43,514 bases of DNA from an uncultured Clostridia bacterium (GTDB lineage Bacteria; Bacillota; Clostridia; TANB77; CAG-508). A model generated the notes under the pieces. It searched no databases. It saw only the letters and a list, made by a program, of their open reading frames with translations, and was not told where the DNA came from. The DNA lies in assembly GCA_944391895.1 (NCBI GenBank), contig CALXVF010000001.1:1-43514 (forward strand). The letters run 5' to 3'. How positions within the stretch are numbered: the first letter of the stretch is position 1; each line of letters begins with the position of its first letter. Positions 1 to 7,888 of this stretch are shown in pieces. Both the position numbers and the translations under genes were made by a program.

Positions 1-179
1 TTTGCAAATTCTTTTGCAACTTTTTTCCCATATTCTGTAGGCTTTCTTGTTCCCACAATTGCTAATGCTTGTGTATTTAATAGTTCTTCATTTCCTTCCA
101 CATATAATATTTGTGGCGAATTTGGTATCTTTAGTAAGTTTTTTGGATAATTACTATCCTCTTTTTTGATTAATTTCAT
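1..179 (-). CDS. dprA: DNA-processing protein DprA (5' end only)
   Basis: Only the first 59 codons are inside the window; the gene runs off the left edge. The visible N-terminus has the DprA/Smf pattern: a YPKNLLKIPNSPQILYVEG stretch followed by AIVGTRKPTEYG, the start of the Rossmann-like fold (the conserved IVGTR motif of the family). DprA binds single-stranded DNA entering during transformation and loads RecA onto it. The start ATG is preceded by AAAAGGAG with good spacing. It has its own sigma-A-type promoter about 70 bp upstream, with tandem Spo0A-box-like sites just above it. Because the C-terminal part is outside, the integrity of the gene cannot be judged. Confidence 0.88.
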   Translation of the reverse strand, partial: MKLIKKEDSNYPKNLLKIPNSPQILYVEGNEELLNTQALAIVGTRKPTEYGKKVAKEFA

Positions 180-245
180 TTTTCTCCTTTTGGGAAATTT
201 TTAAGAATTAAATTTTAAATAAAAATATTTTGAATGAATAAAAAT

Positions 246-274
246 ATTATAATACAGTTTCCATTATTTGTAAA
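246..274 (-). promoter_or_regulatory. sigma-A promoter of dprA
   Basis: On the minus strand TTTACA (269-274) and TATAAT (246-251) are separated by 17 bp. The pair reads toward dprA. The -10 is a perfect consensus and the -35 has five of six consensus bases. Confidence 0.8.
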
Positions 275-283
275 GTAAAAGTC

Positions 284-301
284 GTCGACAGATTTCGACA
301 A
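284..301 (-). promoter_or_regulatory. tandem Spo0A-box-like sites
   Basis: The minus strand reads TTGTCGAAATC then TGTCGACGAC. These are two copies of TGTCGA(A/C) exactly one helical turn (10 bp) apart, starting about 9 bp upstream of the dprA -35. TGTCGAA is the Spo0A box core, and a 10-bp tandem arrangement is known for Spo0A dimers. Spo0A control of dprA is inferred. Confidence 0.55.
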
Positions 302-411
302 CTTTTTTTAATATTATATCTTATAGATTTTCAATAATACAACTGAATTTTTATTATATAGAAATATGATTCATAAAACAGACAAAATCAGGTATTAATT
401 TCATTATCATT

Positions 412-444
412 AAACAGTGAATATAATAATTATACTCACTGTTT
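412..444. terminator. 16-bp hairpin downstream of the biosynthetic operon
   Basis: AAACAGTGA and TCACTGTTT flank an inner TATAAT-A-ATTATA palindrome with a single A-C mismatch, giving a near-perfect stem of 16 positions with a one-base centre. It lies 49 bp past the last gene of the minus-strand cluster. The T-run is better on the plus strand (TTTTAATTTTT) than on the minus strand, so termination efficiency in the gene direction is uncertain. Confidence 0.5.
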
Positions 445-492
445 TAATTTTTACATTTGCTTTTTTCTGAATTGCCATAATCACATTATCTT

Positions 493-1479
493 CTATTCTT
501 CTTTATAATGACAATTCATAATTCCACAACCATAAGTACATTGACTCATCTTTTCTCTTAACTCTTTATTTTTATTCCATATTTCTTTTAATGTCTCTGT
601 TCTAACATTTCCACATGATTTTACTCCTAATCTTGCCATATCAAAACAAAACTGAGTTTCACCATCTTCATTAATGATAAATAATGTATTCATTGCTTCG
701 CATTTTTTAAATGGCAATTTAACTGGATTTTTAAAATAAGTCAATATGTCTATAAACTGTTCTTCTGTTTGAGTTATTATTTTATGTGCACTTTTTAATT
801 TTAAAATTTCACTTATTCCTTTTTCAGCCTCTTCATATGTAGGATATAAAGAACTTTCTTCTTTCCAGTTATCTTTATATTCAGATGAAAAATTTGGTTG
901 TATTGCTTGAAAAAATATAGCATCAAAACCTATTTTCTCAAAAAATTCTATTATTCCTTTAATATTATTTAAATTATTTTTTCCTAATAAACTACTTGCA
1001 TAAATTTTTGTTTTATTATTAATATTATTTCTTAATTCTATAATATCTTTAGCAAATTTAGTTGTTAATTGAAAAGCGTCTTCATTTCCTCTAATATTAT
1101 TATGTATTTTTTCATCATTACTATCTATAGAAATAAGAATAAATTCTAGATCTAAATCTAAAATTCTCTTAAGTTCTTCTTTTTCTATTAATGTTCCATT
1201 AGTAGTAACACTTGCCCTTAAACCAACTTTCTTACATTCTTCTGCCAATTTATAAAATATATCTTTTCTGGCAAATGGTTCTCCTCCTGTAAGGCTTATT
1301 CTAATATCTTTATTCCATTTTTTTATATCATGTATTATTTTCAATTTTTCTTCTAAAGTAAGTGCATTATTCCTAATAGTAGAATCGTTTTTATGATAAT
1401 CACATTGAATACATTTTAAATTACAGGTTTCAGTAGTTCTTAGGAAAACCGTGCTAGGATTAGTTGTTAATTTTATCAT
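493..1479 (-). CDS. Radical SAM protein with a SPASM-like C-terminus
   Basis: The 328-residue protein has the radical SAM cluster-binding motif at C19, C23 and C26 (TCNLKCIQCDYHK), followed by SLTGGEPFARKD, the GGEP SAM-binding motif. The C-terminus has a cysteine group (KCEAMNTLFIINEDGETQF and CTYGCGIMNCHY) like the SPASM/twitch region that holds a second iron-sulfur cluster. It should use 5'-deoxyadenosyl radical chemistry; the substrate is unknown. A longer frame begins 21 bases earlier and overlaps the preceding stop, but GAGG lies six bases before the internal ATG, so that start is chosen. It is the last gene of the cluster. No RiPP precursor gene is seen nearby, so a small-molecule substrate is as likely as a peptide. 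Confidence 0.82.
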   Translation of the reverse strand: MIKLTTNPSTVFLRTTETCNLKCIQCDYHKNDSTIRNNALTLEEKLKIIHDIKKWNKDIRISLTGGEPFARKDIFYKLAEECKKVGLRASVTTNGTLIEKEELKRILDLDLEFILISIDSNDEKIHNNIRGNEDAFQLTTKFAKDIIELRNNINNKTKIYASSLLGKNNLNNIKGIIEFFEKIGFDAIFFQAIQPNFSSEYKDNWKEESSLYPTYEEAEKGISEILKLKSAHKIITQTEEQFIDILTYFKNPVKLPFKKCEAMNTLFIINEDGETQFCFDMARLGVKSCGNVRTETLKEIWNKNKELREKMSQCTYGCGIMNCHYKEE

Positions 1480-1496
1480 ACATTTCCTCATTTCTC

Positions 1497-2792
1497 TCAT
1501 AAATTTTTTCTATATTCTTCCGTTCCATATATTAGGTCTAAAAAAAGTGATTCATCCATTCCATCTGGCATATAATTAATATATGTCATTTTATCCATAG
1601 AATTAATATCCTCTATTGTAAGAGTTTCATCTTTGTCTTTTTGTGTTAATATTTGTCTAGGTGAATATGCTGCAATTCTTATTTCTTTTGCTCCTACTTT
1701 TTTCAAAAAACTCAAAGACTCTTTAAGATTACTTCTTGTTTGTCCTTTTATTCCCATCATTAAAAGTGGCTTTATTTCTACATTATATTTGTTAGCAATA
1801 TTAAACATATTTTCCACACTTTTTTTATAATGATTTAAATCTTTAAATTTTTTTAACTCTCTATTAGCTTCAATATCTAAAGTTTCAATTCCTACAGCTA
1901 TTTTCTTACAGCCTGATTTTGACATTTTACAAATCATTTTTTCATTTTGCAACTTATCTGTTCTTGATGTCGTTACCCAGTTAATGTTTTCACCAGTTTC
2001 AATAAGTTTATCACAAAAATCTTCAACCCATTTTTCATCATATGTAAATGTTGGTGAGAATAATTTATATGTTTCTACTTTATTTTTATTTTGTACCATA
2101 TATTCGACTAATTCATTAATATCTTTTCTTCTATCATCTTTATCAAATGTTTTTACGGCTAAACAAAACTTACAATTATATGGACATCCTCGTGATGCAG
2201 ATATCGTTACTTCATTATGTCTCAATTGCTTATATAAATCAATATCTATTAAATTGCTGTCTAAATCTGGGAAATTCCATTCTGTAAAATCCTCTCCATT
2301 ACATCTAGTAGCATTAATCCATTTATTATCTATTTTTAATGTTATTCCTGGTATGCTATTATCTAAAAAATCTTCATTTTTTAAATATTTTATATAATTA
2401 CATATTGCAACTTCCCAGTCTCCACTTTCTATTATCGCATCTAAATCTCTCAGATTTTTCTTAATAAAATTTGGGAACATACAAGTAGCATCTCCATATG
2501 CTAATAATTTTGTTTGTTTTGATATTTTGCTTACTAGTGGAACTAATTTTAGTAAAGAATTTACAGTTTCTATTCGTATTAAAAAACAAATTAAATCATA
2601 TTTATTTTTAGCAATTTCTTCCAATATTTCGGCATGAGAAATTTTAGGACTTAAGCAGTCCATAATCTTTACTTCATTTCCGTTTTTTGATACATAAGTA
2701 GCTATTTCCGCTAAATATGCCCATCTTTTTGGAATTTTAGTATTCACTGGCATATAAAATGTTTCTTCTGCTTCTACAAATAAAACTTTCAT
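1497..2792 (-). CDS. B12-binding-domain radical SAM protein
   Basis: The first ~150 residues resemble the cobalamin-binding Rossmann domain of class B radical SAM enzymes (MKVLFVEAEETF, a conserved KRWAYLAEIATYV helix, then KYDLICFLIR). The radical SAM core follows, with C203, C207 and C210 in SASRGCPYNCKFC. The canonical DxHxxG cobalamin ligand motif is not apparent; many members of this superfamily lack it. Members perform methyl transfers to unactivated carbon, ring contractions or other rearrangements. The open frame has an ATG nine bases earlier, but a GGGGG Shine-Dalgarno site abuts that codon directly, so the second ATG is preferred. It sits 26 bp after the MetRS gene. Substrate unknown. 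Confidence 0.8.
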   Translation of the reverse strand: MKVLFVEAEETFYMPVNTKIPKRWAYLAEIATYVSKNGNEVKIMDCLSPKISHAEILEEIAKNKYDLICFLIRIETVNSLLKLVPLVSKISKQTKLLAYGDATCMFPNFIKKNLRDLDAIIESGDWEVAICNYIKYLKNEDFLDNSIPGITLKIDNKWINATRCNGEDFTEWNFPDLDSNLIDIDLYKQLRHNEVTISASRGCPYNCKFCLAVKTFDKDDRRKDINELVEYMVQNKNKVETYKLFSPTFTYDEKWVEDFCDKLIETGENINWVTTSRTDKLQNEKMICKMSKSGCKKIAVGIETLDIEANRELKKFKDLNHYKKSVENMFNIANKYNVEIKPLLMMGIKGQTRSNLKESLSFLKKVGAKEIRIAAYSPRQILTQKDKDETLTIEDINSMDKMTYINYMPDGMDESLFLDLIYGTEEYRKNL

Positions 2793-2818
2793 TACATTCA
2801 TCCCCCTTTTTATAACAC

Positions 2819-4402
2819 TTATTTAATTCTTTCAAATAATGGTAAAATATTATCTAATATAATTTCTTTTTGTATTTCTACTGGTTTCCATTTAGTAATA
2901 TCTATATTCAAATATTTACTTAAACTTTCAGAAGAATCTGGCATAACTGGTTCAAGTAGATTAGATAAATTTGCAATAATATAAGTACAATTATATATAA
3001 CTTTATTGAATTTCTCCATATTTTCTTTATAAAGAATCCATGGTTTTTCATCATCATAATATTTATTTCCAAACTCGATTAAATTAATTATTTCTTGTAT
3101 TGCATTTCTAAATTCTAATTTTTCTATATAATCACTGACTGCACTATAAGTTTTTTCAACTTTATCTTTTATGTCTTTTTCTACTGTATTTATCATTATT
3201 TTTTCTAATCCTTTAAAATTAAGTGTTCTATTAACAAAATTGCCATACTTATTAACTAAATCAGTATTATGAACAGTTTTAAAATCTTCTAATGAAAAAT
3301 TACTATCCTTCTTTTCTGGGCCATTACTAATAAAATAATACCTTATAGAATCTATATTATATTCATTTGCTAATTCTAATATTGTAATTCCGTTTCCCTT
3401 ACTTTTAGAAATTTTTTCATCATTGATATTTAGATATTCACAAGATACCATTTTATCCGGTAATTTCATATTATCTTCCATTGCTAACAATAATCCTGGA
3501 AGTATTATACTATGAAAAATAATGTTGTCTTTTCCATGAACCATATACATCAATGTTTGTTCATTTTTCCAATAATTTTCCCAATTCAAATTATTTTCTT
3601 CACAATATCTCATTGTAGTTGTTATATATCCTAGAACTGCCTCTATCCAAACATACATTTTTTTGTTTTCATAGCCTTTTATTGGGACATCTACTCCCCA
3701 ATCTAAATCTCTTGTAACTGCTCTATCTATTAATCCTTGCTTTAAATATTTCAAAGTTTCATTCTGAGAGTTTTTTCTCCAATTAGCATGATTTTGCTCA
3801 TAATATTCTTCAATCTTATTTTGTAGTTTAGTTAGCATTAAATAAAGATTTTTATTTTTTTTCTCTATTACTGTTGTTCCGCATTCTTGACATTTTGCTT
3901 TTTTCAAATCTTCATCATTTGGATTATATCCACAGTCGCACTCTTCACCTTTTGTTTCTTTTCCACAATTCGGACACTGCAATATTAGTTCCCTATCTGC
4001 TAAGAATTTATTGCATTTTGGACAATATGGTTGTAAATCTTCCTTCTCAACTATATATCCATTATCATAAATTCTTTTAAAAATTTTTTTAACTTCCTCT
4101 TTGTGATATTCCTCTTCTGTCTTCGTATACAAATTGTAGGAAAAATTCATTTTATTAAATGCATTCTTAAATTCCATATGATATTGTTCACATATTTCTT
4201 TTGGACTCTTTTTCTCTTTTTTTGCCCTTATAGTAATTGGCGTTCCATGACAGTCTGTTCCTGAAACATATATAACATTATCTCCTAGTTTTCTATGATA
4301 TCTAGCCAAAAAATCTCCTGGCAATAATGCAACTAAATGTCCTAAATGTAAAGAACTATTTGCATATGGCCATGCACCACCTATTATTATGTTTCTACCC
4401 AT
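2819..4402 (-). CDS. metG: Methionyl-tRNA synthetase (cluster-embedded copy)
   Basis: This is a complete class I MetRS of about 527 residues. HLGH (residues 19-22) is the HIGH motif, GTDCHGTPI (48-56) is in the methionine pocket, a knuckle region with eight cysteines spans about 127-174 (CPKC, CPNC, CDC, CQEC), VWIEAVLGY (251-259) and GKDNIIFH (290-297) are amino-acid pocket motifs, and KISKS is at 330-334. The helical anticodon-binding domain follows; there is no C-terminal EMAP-II tRNA-binding extension. It charges tRNA-Met with methionine. What is odd is the location, co-transcribed with radical SAM, PLP and HAD enzymes. It may be a second, resistant MetRS or a donor of activated methionine to the pathway, or the genome's only MetRS. 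An ATG 12 bases upstream is possible; the start here overlaps the HAD gene by 8 bp. Confidence 0.9.
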   Translation of the reverse strand: MGRNIIIGGAWPYANSSLHLGHLVALLPGDFLARYHRKLGDNVIYVSGTDCHGTPITIRAKKEKKSPKEICEQYHMEFKNAFNKMNFSYNLYTKTEEEYHKEEVKKIFKRIYDNGYIVEKEDLQPYCPKCNKFLADRELILQCPNCGKETKGEECDCGYNPNDEDLKKAKCQECGTTVIEKKNKNLYLMLTKLQNKIEEYYEQNHANWRKNSQNETLKYLKQGLIDRAVTRDLDWGVDVPIKGYENKKMYVWIEAVLGYITTTMRYCEENNLNWENYWKNEQTLMYMVHGKDNIIFHSIILPGLLLAMEDNMKLPDKMVSCEYLNINDEKISKSKGNGITILELANEYNIDSIRYYFISNGPEKKDSNFSLEDFKTVHNTDLVNKYGNFVNRTLNFKGLEKIMINTVEKDIKDKVEKTYSAVSDYIEKLEFRNAIQEIINLIEFGNKYYDDEKPWILYKENMEKFNKVIYNCTYIIANLSNLLEPVMPDSSESLSKYLNIDITKWKPVEIQKEIILDNILPLFERIK

Positions 4403-5036
4403 AATGATTTTCATTCCTTTCTTTTAATTCCTCTATTAAATTTCTATTAGCCTTATTCCAATTAGAATATCCTCCATCAAATAATATTGTATCAAATCCA
4501 ATTTTTTTAGCAGATTCGATATTATTAACTTCATCATCAATAAATAACACATTTTGATTTTGTATTTTTTGCATAATCTTTATAAAATATTTTTCCTTAT
4601 CTGCCTTCTTGGTCATTCTATCAAAAACAGATATGAAAACCAATTCATTATCACAAAAATCCAAAAAATCTTTATAAAATGTTTTCACTATTGATAATCC
4701 TATTTGACTTAAATCTGAAATAATACCTATTCTATATTGTTTGCTTAAGACATCTTTTATATAAGATAATAATTCTTCATTTCTAACCACTTCAATATTT
4801 TTTATGTCATACTTAATATTATTATCTGTAACTTTTACAATTTTAAACATTTTTTCCCAAGTATCTTCTAATGATATGTTTCCATAAAATGAATCATTTA
4901 ATATCTTTGATGTTTCTTTTCTAAATTCTTCTATTGAAATATTATTATTTCTATTTTCAAAAATTTTATTTAATATTTCACCATGTATTGGTTTTAATAT
5001 TACGTTTCCTATATCCCATAATATTATATCTTTCAT
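4395..5036 (-). CDS. HAD-superfamily (subfamily IA) phosphatase
   Basis: At 213 residues with all four HAD motifs: WDIGNV (nucleophile D8) near the start, ISDLSQIG as motif II, a lysine-rich MTKKADKEKYF as motif III, and VLFIDDEVNNIESA as the acidic motif IV. The second aspartate of motif I is replaced by glycine (DxG rather than DxD), as in YihX-like sugar phosphatases. A helical cap lies between motifs I and II. It probably dephosphorylates a small phosphorylated intermediate. It lies 10 bp after the fusion gene and overlaps metG, so translational coupling is likely. Substrate not predictable. Confidence 0.78.
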   Translation of the reverse strand: MKDIILWDIGNVILKPIHGEILNKIFENRNNNISIEEFRKETSKILNDSFYGNISLEDTWEKMFKIVKVTDNNIKYDIKNIEVVRNEELLSYIKDVLSKQYRIGIISDLSQIGLSIVKTFYKDFLDFCDNELVFISVFDRMTKKADKEKYFIKIMQKIQNQNVLFIDDEVNNIESAKKIGFDTILFDGGYSNWNKANRNLIEELKERNENHYG

Positions 5037-5046
5037 TTTCCACCTA

Positions 5047-6852
5047 CTATCCTATGTGATAACTTTTTAGTTTATCAACTAATATTTTGTTAAATTCTCT
5101 CCTATTAACAGAAATTCTAATCCATTCTCCATTAATTTCAGAATATGAATTTGATAATTCTCTTATATATATTCCATCTTCTTGTAACTTTTCTGCTAAA
5201 TCTACAGCTGTAATTCCTCTTTTTATTTTACAAATTATAAAATTAGTAATACTAGGCTTTACTTCTAACCAATCAAATTTATTTAATTCATCTTCTAATT
5301 CTTTAACAAGTAAATGTATATCTTTTCTTGTTTTTTCGACAAAATCCTTATCTTTCAAACAAATAGGAAATATTACTTGTGACATTGTATTTAATGAATA
5401 TGGTATTTGCCATTTCTTATATTTTTCAATAACCTCACTATTAGAAATTAATGCTCCAACTCTTAATCCTGCAACACTAAATAATTTAGATAATGAATAT
5501 ACTATTGAAACATTTTTTAATTCTTCTACATTTTTACTTAACGTTTCATCAAAGAAATTATCATGAAGTAATAGATGTGATTCATCTATTATAAAATGGC
5601 AATTTTTATTTTCTTTTATAATTTTTAATAAATCCTTTATATATATATAAGATGATGTAGGATTATTAGGATTACAAATAAACATCATTGTTGATTCTTT
5701 AGCTGCTCTATCAAGCTGTTCTAAATCATAGTCTAACTCTTTATTTAATGTAATTTTCTTGTATTTTTTTCCTAATACTTCTAATCCTGCTGAATACCCC
5801 CAATATGTTGGAGCTATTACTGTAGCTTTTGAACTATCTAGGAATCTTGGCAACGCATATATAGCTTCAAGAGAGCCGTTTGCTATCGCTATATTTTCTA
5901 TATTCACTTTAAAAAATTCTGCTAAGTCATTGTTAATTTCAATATTTTTATAATCTGAATAAACATTAATATATCCTGAACATTGTTTTAGTGCCTGTTG
6001 AACCTTCTCTGTGGGACCAAGTGGATTAGCATTTTCCGAGAAATCATAACCTCCCATTTTTGGATATTCTTTTAACTCCATATTAACATTTTCAAAATTA
6101 TTTGAATCCGCAATTAATATAGATTTCTTTATCCATGTTTCTTCACAACAATATTTATTTTGGTTTTTTATCATATTTCCCATTTCTACATTTTTTTCAA
6201 AATGTTCTTTCGTATATTTCAATAAATGCTCATATAAATTTTTATATTCTTTTTTATATCCTAAAAAATCTTCTCCTTCTGCTCCAGTAAAAGGATTTTT
6301 GCATAAATTATCTACAAATTGACTTATTGTTACAAATCTATTAGCTGTGTATGAAAACATGACTCTTATTATTACATCCCATGCTCTATCTCTATAAGTT
6401 TCTAATATTTTTTTATTTCCAGATATAACAATTGAATTAGCTGTTAAAACATATAATAACAATCTATATTTCACATTAATAGAAGATAAAAATTCTTCTG
6501 ACTTTTCTATTTCTGGAATATAAAATTTTCTTCTAAAAATCTGGAAAGGGGGTTTCATTAACATTTTCTCTATATCAAAATAAGAATAAATTGCTTTACT
6601 TTCAAATGGTACTTCATTGTCAATTTTCATATTATTATCAAAATGAAATTTAACAGTTATATCTTTGATTTTCTTCTCATCTTCTCTATTATAATTATGC
6701 AATATTGTACATACATCTAAATCACTATTCTCAACGCCTTCAACTGAAGAACCATATAACAATACTATAGGTTCTTCATCTGGGAAAATTTTATTCACTT
6801 CTTGTGCATATTTTTTAGATAATTCTTCTATTTTTTTAGTTAAATTCGCCAT
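5047..6852 (-). CDS. Nucleotidyltransferase-PLP aminotransferase fusion protein
   Basis: This 601-residue protein joins two enzymes. Residues ~1-230 are a pol-beta-type nucleotidyltransferase: LLYGSSVEGVENSDLDV gives the GS...DxD signature (G34-S35, D44, D46), followed by a helical region. Residues ~265-601 are a fold-type I aminotransferase close to histidinol-phosphate aminotransferase and threonine-phosphate decarboxylase: SENANPLGP (272-280), NPNNP (394-398), D423, and SLSKLFSVAGLRVG with the PLP lysine K456 and a conserved arginine at 464. It could link transamination or decarboxylation of a phosphorylated amino acid with nucleotidylation of the product. Start supported by AAAGGAG, 8 bases upstream. 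The fusion itself is clear; the substrate is not. Confidence 0.8.
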   Translation of the reverse strand: MANLTKKIEELSKKYAQEVNKIFPDEEPIVLLYGSSVEGVENSDLDVCTILHNYNREDEKKIKDITVKFHFDNNMKIDNEVPFESKAIYSYFDIEKMLMKPPFQIFRRKFYIPEIEKSEEFLSSINVKYRLLLYVLTANSIVISGNKKILETYRDRAWDVIIRVMFSYTANRFVTISQFVDNLCKNPFTGAEGEDFLGYKKEYKNLYEHLLKYTKEHFEKNVEMGNMIKNQNKYCCEETWIKKSILIADSNNFENVNMELKEYPKMGGYDFSENANPLGPTEKVQQALKQCSGYINVYSDYKNIEINNDLAEFFKVNIENIAIANGSLEAIYALPRFLDSSKATVIAPTYWGYSAGLEVLGKKYKKITLNKELDYDLEQLDRAAKESTMMFICNPNNPTSSYIYIKDLLKIIKENKNCHFIIDESHLLLHDNFFDETLSKNVEELKNVSIVYSLSKLFSVAGLRVGALISNSEVIEKYKKWQIPYSLNTMSQVIFPICLKDKDFVEKTRKDIHLLVKELEDELNKFDWLEVKPSITNFIICKIKRGITAVDLAEKLQEDGIYIRELSNSYSEINGEWIRISVNRREFNKILVDKLKSYHIG

Positions 6853-6855
6853 ATA

Positions 6856-7557
6856 TTAAACTCCTTTCACAAAATTTAATAAATCTTCTAATTTATATCC
6901 TGCTCCTTTTATTCCTTGAGGTGTAAATTTAGGGTTTATTATTATATTTTTTAAGTTTTTATATTTGCTTTTCCATGTAATATTTGTATCATTAACTCTA
7001 CAATTACCTTCAAGATATTTTTCTAATTCTTGACCATTTGCACTTATTATTCCTGTTATATTATCATTCTCTACTGGTTTAATATTTATATTATCGTTTG
7101 CTTTTGCAATATAAACAAATAATTGCAAACATGAGTATTTTTTTCCAGTAATGTTAATATCATCTCTTAATGGCAACTTATATTCAACTATATATAATGG
7201 ATTATAATTTAAAACATCTTGGAATTTAATGGTTGAATTGTTTTCTGTATTCTTTACAATTATCGTATTTTCTATATTAGGAAATTTCAAATCTTTTATA
7301 TCTATATTAACTTCCTCTTTTAATTCTCTTTCTAATGTTTTTTCTATTTTTTCTTCCTTTTCTCTTGTTCCACCAATACCTGTAAACTTAATAATAGGTT
7401 CATTTTTTATATATTTCCAAGATTTTTCCTTGGCCAAAGCAAAATAGATTCTGTTATTTTTTATTAGTAAAACACTAGCACCTTGGTTAATTTGAAATTC
7501 CGAATCAATATATTGATTATAAAATTTATTTGCATACTCGTTAATATCTAGACACAA
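6856..7557 (-). CDS. Nudix-domain protein
   Basis: The 233-residue protein carries a Nudix box at residues 63-85: G63, E69, then REL-x-EE (R77, E78, E81, E82). The glycine that normally closes the box is asparagine (N84), which may or may not affect metal binding. Members hydrolyse nucleoside diphosphates linked to another moiety, so it may remove a nucleotidyl group or a toxic by-product here. The gene seems to start with TTG at 7555-7557, since AAGGAGGG is eight bases upstream and no in-frame ATG lies nearby. It ends 3 bp before the fusion gene. The box is convincing, but the flanking sequence is unlike housekeeping Nudix enzymes. Confidence 0.7.
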   Translation of the reverse strand: MCLDINEYANKFYNQYIDSEFQINQGASVLLIKNNRIYFALAKEKSWKYIKNEPIIKFTGIGGTREKEEKIEKTLERELKEEVNIDIKDLKFPNIENTIIVKNTENNSTIKFQDVLNYNPLYIVEYKLPLRDDINITGKKYSCLQLFVYIAKANDNINIKPVENDNITGIISANGQELEKYLEGNCRVNDTNITWKSKYKNLKNIIINPKFTPQGIKGAGYKLEDLLNFVKGV

Positions 7558-7586
7558 CGGGCTTTCCCTCCTTGTATAATATATTT

Positions 7587-7787
7587 ATGGTTTACCTCAG
7601 CATTGATATTACAAAATTCGAATACTTTTTGTCTGCAGAAAATCTTATTCAGTTTTTGTTTGAACATAATTACCAAATCGCTTTCATTAATCCTATTCAA
7701 ACTGACCATATGAAAATTTCTAAACGATACCTCTACTTACATTTGCTATGCAATCAATATAGTTGTTTTTCTTATTATATACAATAA
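7587..7787 (+). pseudogene. IS110-family transposase remnant
   Basis: The short open frame has two blocks that resemble the N-terminal part of IS110-type DEDD transposases: MVYLSIDITKF (compare the family's YVGIDIAKF) and FLFEHNYQIAFINPIQTDHM (compare FL...GY.V.VINPIQTDA). Most residues normally between the blocks are missing and the sequence after them is unrecognisable, so this is a decayed, internally deleted fragment. It is opposite in strand to the cluster and occupies the 331-bp gap (7558-7888) between its two halves. Element ends could not be found. Confidence 0.6.
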
Positions 7788-7804
7788 TGAAACTTTCCAC
7801 ATTT

Positions 7805-7835
7805 AACAGTTTTCAAAATAATTTTTGAAACTGTT
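7805..7835. repeat. Inverted repeat downstream of the decarboxylase gene
   Basis: AACAGTTTTCAAAA and TTTTGAAACTGTT pair around a TAAT centre with one bulged base. It lies about 54 bp past the decarboxylase stop, so it may be that gene's terminator, although no long T-run follows in the gene direction. It could also be an end of the decayed insertion sequence. Confidence 0.4.
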
Positions 7836-7888
7836 ATTAGTCATCCAAATTTTTATCTATTTAAAATACTTAAAAATTTTTAATAATT

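Noticed and set aside
4403..4414. T-box or other riboswitch controlling the MetRS gene
   Set aside because: metG overlaps the preceding gene and has no leader, so there is no space for a T-box or S-box.
7572..7787. A genuine small gene on the plus strand between Nudix and decarboxylase genes
   Set aside because: It has no ribosome-binding site, and its recognisable parts are pieces of an IS110 transposase with a large deletion.
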